A program made the position numbers and the translations under genes. The notes below the pieces were generated by a model that made no database searches, was not told the DNA's origin, and saw only the letters and a list, made by a program, of their open reading frames with translations. A stretch of DNA of 15,403 nt from CAYFVR01 sp046541515 (GTDB taxonomy: Bacteria > Desulfobacterota > Desulfobacteria > Desulfobacterales > Desulfococcaceae), in contig JBKHDD010000118.1 in NCBI GenBank assembly GCA_046541515.1, positions 1 to 15,403 of the forward strand. The letters run 5' to 3'. Below are positions 1 to 5,892 of this stretch, in pieces. The first letter of the stretch is position 1. Every line of letters begins with the position of its first letter.

Positions 1-223
1 CTTGAAAAAACGGCAAATTCATCAAACAGCCGCACAGCATTTCCGCGCATTCCCGCTCCTTGGGAAGCCGGCCCCCCGGCATGGGATTGCGGATGATCCG
101 CCGGAACAAATTCTTCTCCCCGTACACCCCCATCCCGCCGGAAATCGAATCCTCCGCGAACAAGGCCGGGAGCACCAGCGAAAGCCAATTTTCCGCCGCG
201 CCGCCGTTCACATTTTCGGTCAT
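1..223 (-). CDS. Unrecognised protein, N-terminal 74 codons (runs off left edge)
   Basis: An open minus-strand frame starts at an ATG (complement of 221-223) and is still open at the window edge. An AAAGGA ribosome binding site lies about 6-11 bases upstream. The visible product starts MTENVNGGAAENWLSLVLPA and later has a basic patch (FRRIIRNP) and a Cys/Met-rich helix (ECAEMLCGCLMNLP). There is no signal peptide or clear membrane segment. The start lies only 48 bp after the stop of the AAA ATPase/nuclease gene on the same strand, so the two are probably co-transcribed and may act together. I do not recognise the family. The good ribosome binding site and codon use support a real gene; the function is unknown. 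Confidence 0.6.
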   Translation of the reverse strand, partial: MTENVNGGAAENWLSLVLPALFAEDSISGGMGVYGEKNLFRRIIRNPMPGGRLPKERECAEMLCGCLMNLPFFQ

Positions 224-271
224 CGTTGGTCCTTTCAGGCGTTTTCAATGCCCAATGGGGACGGGTGCCTT

Positions 272-1825
272 TCAAAACCCCACCACATGAATCGTTTTCC
301 CGCCCGCCGATTCCGTCTCCCAAAACAGCTTCTTCTTCCAGGACGGCCTCTTGCGCGGATCGAAGATCAGCAGCCACCCCTCCGCGCAATCCAGCGTTTC
401 CATGTATCCCGCCAATTGGCCCACGCCTTCCGCGCGAGTCTTGGCGTCTCTCCGGATTTTAATTTCCACGGGATAGCGGATTCCGCCATAGGAAACGCAA
501 ACATCCAGTCCGCCCCGCCCCGAGGCCATCTCCCGCGTGATGGTTCCCCCCGGTTCCACGATGTTTTGGAAAAAGGCCATGGCCACCAGATGGGGCGCGG
601 CCTCTTTGTACTGAAACCGCTCCCGCCAAATTTCGGAGTGCTCTCGCCAGAATTGCTGAAAATCGGTAAGAATTCGCCCCATGTCCAGGCGATCCTCTTC
701 CGCATATTCCGGATGTTCCGAGCCGGACAAATCCCTCAACCGCGCCTGGATGTGGGCGGTCAGCCCTCGGAAAATCACCTCTTCATACATCGGGTTGGAC
801 GCCACCAGCCGTCCACCCCGCTCTTCCAGCAGCCCGAGATCCAAAACATATCGGTAATCATCATCGAGCAGATCGAACCGCCGCGGCGCCCCGAGGATCA
901 GCGGCTCAACGATCTTCTGCACCCGCTCTTCCTTCAACCGCTCCAGAAGGCTGTCGATGTGGGTGTCCCGCCGTTCCACAATCGTCTTCGCGGCCTGGTC
1001 GGCCTGCTCTGGCGTGGGCGTCCGCGAGACGTCGTTTTCCAGCATTTTGACCACCACCTCCCGGGCGATGGCGTTCACCAGCCACGGCTGCCCCCGGGTC
1101 CAGTGAAACAGGCGGGAGACGAAATCCGGCGGGAACGCTTGTCCGGTTTCCTCCGTGCGCTGGGCCAGAAGCTCCCCCACTTCCCCCGAGGAAAAGTTCC
1201 GCAACGTCAACGATTCCGTAACGATATTGAATGGACTTGCGCTGCCAAGAGTTTCCCGATCTTCCCGAATCCGCCCCTTGTAGTCGCGAATGTTCCGCAT
1301 TCCAATCAACCCCACCGAATGGACGAAGGGAATGGTGGACCGGTTCACGTAGCCGTCGCGAATTTGGCGGAGGAAGGAAATCAGCGTTCCGTTGGAGAGG
1401 CAATCGACCTCGTCGAACAAAATGACCAGCGGCTTTTCCAGTTCCATGGAAAGGTCGGTCAGGTAGGTCTTCAGCGCCACCACGACGGATTCATTGCCCC
1501 GCGTTTCCGCCACTTTGGGAATGGACGGGTGATATCGGACGGCCGTCCGGAGCGTATCGATGATGGCGGGGATTCCTTGGTCCGGCTCCGCGATTCGCTG
1601 CACCGATTCCAGCGAGCAATACAGCGCGTAGAAATTTCCGGCGTCGTTCAGGCGCTTCACCAAGTCGAGCAGCAGTGTGGTTTTCCCCGACTGACGCGCG
1701 GCATGGATCACAAAATACTGCTTTTGCCGAATCAGATCCATCAAGCCTCGACACCGGAGGTCGGCCGGCAGCATGTAATGCTCTTCGGGATGGCATGGCC
1801 CGGCGATGTTGAAATGACGTTTCAT
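272..1825 (-). CDS. AAA-like ATPase fused to a PD-(D/E)XK nuclease-like domain
   Basis: A 517-residue protein. The N-terminus MKRHFNIAGPCHPEEHYMLP is typical of the AAA_35-type 'AAA-like domain' ATPases. Walker A is AARQSGKTT (residues 42-50), Walker B is LVILFDEVD (133-141), and a sensor-like TRGQPWLVNAI follows near 243-253. The C-terminal part has a PD-(D/E)XK-like arrangement: GLDV (Asp441), then VEIK (Glu454, Lys456), then GQL (Gln470). This suggests an ATP-driven DNA-acting enzyme, but the substrate is unknown. I place the start at 1825 because GGGGAG precedes that ATG and the family begins there. The frame stays open upstream through a remnant of a DUF499 gene to a GTG at 2065, so a longer fusion cannot be excluded. 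There is no signal peptide, so it is probably cytoplasmic. Family assignment is confident; the role in defence or a mobile element is inferred. Confidence 0.85.
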   Translation of the reverse strand: MKRHFNIAGPCHPEEHYMLPADLRCRGLMDLIRQKQYFVIHAARQSGKTTLLLDLVKRLNDAGNFYALYCSLESVQRIAEPDQGIPAIIDTLRTAVRYHPSIPKVAETRGNESVVVALKTYLTDLSMELEKPLVILFDEVDCLSNGTLISFLRQIRDGYVNRSTIPFVHSVGLIGMRNIRDYKGRIREDRETLGSASPFNIVTESLTLRNFSSGEVGELLAQRTEETGQAFPPDFVSRLFHWTRGQPWLVNAIAREVVVKMLENDVSRTPTPEQADQAAKTIVERRDTHIDSLLERLKEERVQKIVEPLILGAPRRFDLLDDDYRYVLDLGLLEERGGRLVASNPMYEEVIFRGLTAHIQARLRDLSGSEHPEYAEEDRLDMGRILTDFQQFWREHSEIWRERFQYKEAAPHLVAMAFFQNIVEPGGTITREMASGRGGLDVCVSYGGIRYPVEIKIRRDAKTRAEGVGQLAGYMETLDCAEGWLLIFDPRKRPSWKKKLFWETESAGGKTIHVVGF

Positions 1826-1902
1826 GGTCTCCCCGGCTTCAATCGTTTTTCGCCCCGTGTTCGCCCGCGCCTCGCTTCCGTCCCATGGCCGCCGTCTTTC
1901 CC

Positions 1903-2748
1903 GGAGCTTCGCGGGTTTTCCGTCGCCGGCGTCATCGGGAATGGCGTTGGGAATGTCCGGAAACGGGACCAGTTGAAACGCATTGCCCCGAAAAATTTCC
2001 CGAATCCGGCTGTTGAGTTCTTCCCGGACGGCGTTGGGGTCGATCTGGGCCATCATTCGCCGCACCAGATGGATCAGGTTGGCCTCGGTGGAAAACCGGA
2101 GCCGGGTGGTTTCCTGGTCGTCCAGATAGGCCGATTCGGCGGCGAATTTTTGCCTGGCGTCGTCGATGAAGCTGATGTCCGTTCCGGGCGATAAAACCGC
2201 ATACCGAAGATCCTTCCGGGTCAGCCATTTTCATCGCTTTTCCGGACCCGCTCATACCCGGAACCTCCGGCCAGCGCGTAGGCGATTTCTCCCCAGGGCG
2301 TATGGGCTTTCCGCCCGTCGCCCAAATCCCGCCCGTTCACCGGATCGGCAATTTCTCCGTCGAACGCGGCCACGTTGACTTCGGCGGTCGGCAACAATCC
2401 GGGATCGAGAAATTCGGCCACGTTGGGCACGCCGGCCATGCCGGCCGCCGCGTGGGCCAGCGCAACGAGAGCATGGGTTTTCCCGCCGCCGTAATTGGTA
2501 TCCAGCCGAAAAATGGACGAAACCTGTCCGCCGCTCCCGGCGAGCCGCGAACAGACGTTCCACAGCAGATTTTTGAGTCCTCGGGTGGGGTGGGTGGTGG
2601 CGAAAAAACGGATCGGGTCCCGATATTCCTCCGGCGCCGTGCCCCGCAGCACCTGGGCCAGGTCGGCGGCAAATTCGGACTCGGTCAACCGGCCAAGTCG
2701 CACATCTTCGCGCGGCGCGCAAACCTCGAACAGATTCGGCAAACTCAT
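1903..2748 (-). pseudogene. Degraded DUF499-family ATPase (anti-phage-associated type)
   Basis: The gene starts with an ATG at 2748 behind AAAGGGAG. Its first 175 codons match the N-terminus of DUF499 ATPases: MSLPNLFEVC, the Walker A-like DTNYGGGKTH (residues 83-92), then TPWGEIAYAL and a TGA at 2221-2223. Directly beyond, in another minus-strand frame, the protein reads LTRKDLRYAVLSPG, RFSTEANLIHLV, PNAVREELNSRIREIF and FQLVPFPD. That is the kind of sequence found much further into DUF499 proteins. Several hundred residues that should lie between are missing, and the similarity stops near 1903, before the expected C-terminus. The family is usually around 1000 residues. This is therefore a relic with an internal deletion, a frameshift and a lost 3' end. 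DUF499 proteins occur in predicted anti-phage clusters with DUF1156 methylases and HerA-like helicases, none of which is visible here. Confidence 0.75.
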
Positions 2749-2835
2749 GATCTTCCGCTCCCTTTCATCAAGCCTTCGATTTTATATCCTCGATGCCGAC
2801 CGCCGGAAAAGGGTGGCGCGACGTTCCGGAGTCCT

Positions 2836-2864
2836 TTTATGAATTATGAAAAATATTTCGTCAA
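2836..2864 (-). promoter_or_regulatory. Sigma70-type promoter of the DUF499/AAA locus
   Basis: On the minus strand, TTGACG (complement of 2859-2864) is followed by a 17-base spacer and CATAAA (complement of 2836-2841). This stretch is AT-rich and lies 88 bp before the DUF499 start. It predicts a leader of about 80 nt and would also drive the downstream ATPase and the partial gene. The call rests on sequence match only. Confidence 0.5.
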
Positions 2865-3125
2865 GCATTCGATAAATTGTATTCCTCGCTTGGATCATGA
2901 AAAATCCCAAGGTCCGCTTCCAAAGCAGCGAAGAGCGGGAAACCCGTCCGAGCCCCCAATCGACTTGGCGGTTTTTGGCCCGAAAACGGCGGGAAATCGC
3001 CGGTGATCCCATGGCCGGTTGGCCGGTCCTCCGCCGCCAGGTTTGCCGTTTTCCCCCGCCTTTCCGTTTGGGCTTAATCTTTTGGCCCGCGAGATTCGGG
3101 AGGAATCTCCCCACCTTTTCCACCC

Positions 3126-3154
3126 TTGATTTTTTTTCCGCACCTTTTTATTAT
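3126..3154 (+). promoter_or_regulatory. Likely sigma70 promoter for the cyclophilin gene
   Basis: TTGATT (3126-3131), exactly 17 bases, then TATTAT (3149-3154) in an AT-rich patch. It lies 212 bp before the cyclophilin ATG, so the predicted leader is long, about 205 nt, and contains two hairpins. Confidence 0.45.
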
Positions 3155-3285
3155 GCTCGTTTCCGGGTTTTGTTTGGGACGCTCGTCCGGCGCCCCCGCG
3201 GAAAGCCGTCGGGGCGAACCGGCTGCAATTCCGCCCACCCGGAATCCGGTGGAACATAAATTGCTTATTTCCACTCCTTTATGCT

Positions 3286-3357
3286 TTCCCCGCCGATCTT
3301 TTTCGGGGAAGGCGAACCCGAGTCACCGTCCGGAGCAAAGCTTCGGACCGGAAGGAG
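3286..3357 (+). promoter_or_regulatory. Two leader hairpins and ribosome binding site before the cyclophilin gene
   Basis: TTCCCCG (3286-3292) pairs perfectly with CGGGGAA (3304-3310). A second hairpin pairs GTCCGGAGC (3328-3336) with GCTTCGGAC (3340-3348), 9 bp with one G-T pair and an AAA loop. It ends one base before the GGAAGGAG ribosome binding site (3350-3357). The second hairpin could affect access to the ribosome binding site; no known riboswitch is recognised. Confidence 0.35.
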
Positions 3358-3366
3358 CGCAACCGA

Positions 3367-3894
3367 ATGGCGGCGAAAACGGATTACAAGGAAGATGTGG
3401 ACCGCCTGACCGCGGTTTTCGAGACCAATATGGGCGCCTTCGAGGCGGAGCTGTACGCCAAGGAATGCCCGGAGACCGTCTGGAATTTCGTGAACCTGGC
3501 CGAGGGCCGGCAGGAGACGCCGCGCAACAAGAATTTCTACGACGGCCTCGGCTTTCACCGGATCATCGCCGGCTTCATGATTCAGGGCGGCTGTCCCTAC
3601 GGCACCGGCACCGGCGGGCCGGGATACAAATTCAAGGACGAATTCGATCCCAACCTTCGCCACGATTCCGCGGGGATTCTTTCCATGGCCAACGCCGGTC
3701 CCGGCACCAACGGCAGCCAGTTCTTCGTCACGCTTGGGCCCACGCCCCACCTCAACGATCGCCATACCGTCTTCGGCAAGGTGACCAAAGGGCTGGACGT
3801 GGTCGAAAAGATCGGCCTGGTGAAAACCGATCGCCAAGACAAGCCCGCCGAGCCGGTGGTGATGCAAAAAGTCACCATTCGCCGGCCGGAATAG
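3367..3894 (+). CDS. Cyclophilin-type peptidyl-prolyl cis-trans isomerase
   Basis: A 175-residue single-domain cyclophilin that catalyses cis-trans isomerisation of Xaa-Pro bonds during protein folding. Diagnostic segments are FHRIIAGFMIQGG (catalytic Arg65, with Phe70 and Gln73), NGSQFFVTL (Gln118, Phe120) and HLNDRHTVFGKV (128-139, with the active-site His133). These are the expected active-site positions. There is no signal peptide or lipobox, so it should be cytoplasmic (PpiB-like rather than periplasmic PpiA). It starts with an ATG 9 bases after GGAAGGAG. It has its own upstream promoter and a terminator 8 bases after the stop, so it is probably monocistronic. Length is normal for bacterial cyclophilins. 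The family is certain; the client proteins are unknown. Confidence 0.95.
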   Translation: MAAKTDYKEDVDRLTAVFETNMGAFEAELYAKECPETVWNFVNLAEGRQETPRNKNFYDGLGFHRIIAGFMIQGGCPYGTGTGGPGYKFKDEFDPNLRHDSAGILSMANAGPGTNGSQFFVTLGPTPHLNDRHTVFGKVTKGLDVVEKIGLVKTDRQDKPAEPVVMQKVTIRRPE

Positions 3895-3901
3895 GGGAAT
3901 C

Positions 3902-3923
3902 ACGGGGCTTGGCCCCGTTTTTT
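3902..3923 (+). terminator. Rho-independent terminator of the cyclophilin gene
   Basis: ACGGGGC (3902-3908) pairs with GCCCCGT (3912-3918) around a TTG loop, and the T run continues to 3923. It starts 8 bases after the cyclophilin stop. Confidence 0.85.
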
Positions 3924-3929
3924 GCCCGC

Positions 3930-4048
3930 TTAGGATCAATACCGTTCATTTTGGCGAAAATTTGTAGGGGCGAATTGCATTCGCCCTCGGACAATCCGGC
4001 CCATTCGTCTTTTGGAAATCCCAAAGTGAACGGCATTGCGTTTAGGAT
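3930..4048. repeat. MITE-like inverted-repeat element with flanking direct repeats
   Basis: CAATACCGTTCATTTTGG (3937-3954) and the reverse complement of 4021-4038 (CAATGCCGTTCACTTTGG) match at 16 of 18 positions, giving terminal inverted repeats of a 102-bp unit. TTAGGAT occurs on both sides (3930-3936 and 4042-4048), as a target duplication would. Inside is a perfect 8-bp hairpin, GGGCGAAT/ATTCGCCC (3968-3986), following GTAG. To my memory, GTAGGGGCGA...TCGCCC hairpins recur in intergenic repeats of many bacteria. No protein is encoded. It sits between the cyclophilin terminator and the fumarase gene. Confidence 0.55.
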
Positions 4049-4051
4049 GGG

Positions 4052-4090
4052 AGCGCCGCCGGCCCAAAACCCGGGCCGGCGGCGCTTTAT
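4052..4090 (+). terminator. Very strong GC hairpin upstream of fumarase, terminator-like
   Basis: GCGCCGCCGGCCC (4053-4065) pairs perfectly with GGGCCGGCGGCGC (4073-4085), extended by an A-T pair, around a 7-base AAAACCC loop. Only TTTAT follows. It ends about 25 bases before the fumarase ribosome binding site. It could be a second terminator for upstream transcripts or an mRNA-stabilising or attenuating 5' structure. The short T run makes the terminator role uncertain. Confidence 0.5.
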
Positions 4091-4133
4091 CGCCAACCCC
4101 GCGGCGCGGGATACGGGAGGAGGGGACGAACCG

Positions 4134-5741
4134 ATGGTCGAGTTTCAGTATCAGGAGATGTTTCCCCTGGAAACGGACGACACCGAATACCGGCTGCTTG
4201 CCACGGAAGGCGTAAGCGTGGATTCCTTCCGAGGCCGGGACATGCTGGTCGTGGAACCGCAAGCGCTTACCCGGCTGGCGGAGCAGGCTTTCACCGACGT
4301 TTCCCACCTGCTGAGGCCGTCCCATCTGGCGCGGCTTTCCGCCATCTTCGACGATCCGGAGGCCTCCGAAAACGACCGGTTCGTGGCCCGGGAAATGTTG
4401 CGGAACGCGATCATCTCCGCCGAGATGGAGTTCCCCATGTGCCAGGACACCGGCACCGCCATCATCCTGGGCAAAAAAGGGCAGGCCGTCTGGTGCGACT
4501 TCAACGAGGAGGAAGCCCTCTCCAAAGGCGTCTTCAACGCCTACACCGGCCGGAATCTCCGCTATTCCCAAAACGCGCCGCTTTCCATGTTCGAGGAAAA
4601 AAACACCGGCTGCAACTTGCCCGCCCAAATCGACCTGATGGCGACCGGCGGCGACGCCTACAAATTCCTCTTCATCGCCAAGGGCGGCGGCTCCGCCAAC
4701 AAAACCTATCTCTACCAGGAAACCAAGGCGGTCCTGAATCCGGACACCCTGCTCAACTTCATGCGGGAAAAAATGCGCTCCCTGGGCACCGCCGCCTGCC
4801 CGCCCTACCATCTGGCTTTCGTCGTCGGCGGCACCTCCGCGGAAACCAACCTCAAAACCGTCAAGCTCGCCTCCGCCAAATACTACGACCACCTGCCCAC
4901 CACCGGAAACGAAGGCGGCCGGGCCTTTCGGGACGTGGAGCTGGAAACCAAGGTGCTGGAAATGTCCCGGGAGCTGGGGCTGGGCGCCCAGTTCGGGGGC
5001 AAGCATTTCTGCCTGGACGTCCGGGTGGTTCGGCTGCCCCGCCACGGCGCCTCCTGCCCCATCGGCATGGGCGTGTCGTGCAGCGCCGACCGGAACATCA
5101 AGGCCAAGATCACCCGGGACGGCCTGTTTCTGGAAAAGCTGGAAACCGAGCCGGCCCAATATCTGCCCGAGCCGGCCGGCGAGGCGGCCAACGCGGTGCG
5201 CATCGACCTGAACCGCCCCATGGACGATATTCGGGCGGAGCTGTCCAAATACCCGGTGGCCACGCCGCTGCTGCTCTCCGGCCAGATCATCGTGGGCCGG
5301 GACATCGCCCACGCCAAGCTGAAGGAGCGGCTGGACGCCGGCGAGGAGCTTCCCGAATATTTCAAAAATCACATCGTCTACTACGCCGGGCCGGCCAAGA
5401 CCCCGCCGGGCCGCGCTTCGGGCGCCTTCGGCCCCACCACCGCCGCCCGGATGGACCCCTACGTGCCCATCTTCCAGGAACGGGGCGGCTCCATGGTCAT
5501 GCTGGCCAAGGGGAACCGGTCCAAGATCGTCACCGAGTCCTGCCGGAAATACGGCGGATTCTATCTGGGTTCCATCGGCGGGCCGGCCGCCCGGCTGGGC
5601 AAGGAGTGCATCGCCGACGTGGAGTTGTTGGAATATCCGGAGCTGGGCATGGAGGCCATTTACCGCATCACGGTGAAGGACTTCCCGGCCTTCATCCTGG
5701 TGGACGACAAGGGCAACGATTTTTTCAAGGGCCTGCTGTAA
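4134..5741 (+). CDS. fumA: Class I fumarate hydratase ([4Fe-4S], FumA/FumB type)
   Basis: A 535-residue protein of the iron-sulfur fumarases, which reversibly hydrate fumarate to (S)-malate. Both halves of the class I enzyme are present in one chain, so it is not the split alpha/beta form. The three likely cluster ligands are Cys103 (MCQDTGT), Cys222 (AACPPYH) and Cys316 (GVSCSAD). Their spacing matches Escherichia coli FumA Cys105/224/318 with a constant shift of two. Other hallmarks are IAKGGGSANK, VGGTSAETNL, GQIIVGRDIAHAKL, PPGRASGAFGPTTAARMD and KGNRSK. The ATG at 4134 follows a GGGAGGAGGGG ribosome binding site; the frame is open further upstream but there it is non-coding leader. Class I enzymes lose the cluster in oxygen, consistent with an anaerobe. 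PFOR follows after 151 bp that contain a promoter. The B-type name would be equally valid. Confidence 0.95.
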   Translation: MVEFQYQEMFPLETDDTEYRLLATEGVSVDSFRGRDMLVVEPQALTRLAEQAFTDVSHLLRPSHLARLSAIFDDPEASENDRFVAREMLRNAIISAEMEFPMCQDTGTAIILGKKGQAVWCDFNEEEALSKGVFNAYTGRNLRYSQNAPLSMFEEKNTGCNLPAQIDLMATGGDAYKFLFIAKGGGSANKTYLYQETKAVLNPDTLLNFMREKMRSLGTAACPPYHLAFVVGGTSAETNLKTVKLASAKYYDHLPTTGNEGGRAFRDVELETKVLEMSRELGLGAQFGGKHFCLDVRVVRLPRHGASCPIGMGVSCSADRNIKAKITRDGLFLEKLETEPAQYLPEPAGEAANAVRIDLNRPMDDIRAELSKYPVATPLLLSGQIIVGRDIAHAKLKERLDAGEELPEYFKNHIVYYAGPAKTPPGRASGAFGPTTAARMDPYVPIFQERGGSMVMLAKGNRSKIVTESCRKYGGFYLGSIGGPAARLGKECIADVELLEYPELGMEAIYRITVKDFPAFILVDDKGNDFFKGLL

Positions 5742-5777
5742 CGTTTCCGGAAGCGGAAGGCGATTCGCGATTTTCTT

Positions 5778-5856
5778 TTGTATTATTGCGGCCTTTCTGG
5801 CATAATGACGATCGTTTTCCGTGGAACGACCGGGTTTTGTCCCGTTTTCTTATAAT
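5778..5856 (+). promoter_or_regulatory. Promoter region of the PFOR gene
   Basis: TTGTAT (5778-5783), a 17-base spacer and CATAAT (5801-5806) form a good sigma70-like promoter. A perfect TATAAT stands at 5851-5856 but lacks a convincing -35 at the right distance. Both lie in the AT-rich gap between fumarase and PFOR, so PFOR is probably transcribed on its own as well as by any read-through. Confidence 0.5.
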
Positions 5857-5892
5857 CCAAATATTTTCCCCAACGAAGGAGATGGAGACCCA

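Larger units (their letters stand above)
2749..3366. other. Divergent intergenic region, no gene found
   Basis: These 618 bp separate the minus-strand DUF499 locus from the plus-strand cyclophilin gene. Open frames exist on both strands, but none has a good ribosome binding site or a recognisable protein, and they mirror each other as expected of GC-rich DNA. The region holds a promoter facing left (2836-2864) and a promoter facing right (3126-3154). It also holds a perfect 7-bp stem-loop GAGATTC/GAATCTC (3091-3109) just upstream of the rightward promoter, and hairpins in the cyclophilin leader. Confidence 0.6.

Noticed and set aside
2..2194. A 730-codon plus-strand frame opposite the ATPase and DUF499 remnant
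   Set aside because: Pro/Arg/His-rich antisense shadow; the minus-strand proteins have real motifs and ribosome binding sites.
2895..3259. Overlapping 120-codon frames on both strands in the divergent gap
   Set aside because: They mirror each other, lack ribosome binding sites and resemble no protein family.
3930..4048. CRISPR repeat interpretation of the inverted repeats
   Set aside because: Only two arms in opposite orientation, no regular spacer array and no cas genes.
3126..4133. N-terminal extension of fumarase in the same open frame, covering the cyclophilin region
   Set aside because: It overlaps the cyclophilin gene in another frame, crosses a terminator and the repeat element, and is far longer than any class I fumarase. 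The ribosome binding site supports 4134.
3936..5372. A 478-codon minus-strand frame opposite fumarase
   Set aside because: Antisense shadow with no ribosome binding site and no known domain.
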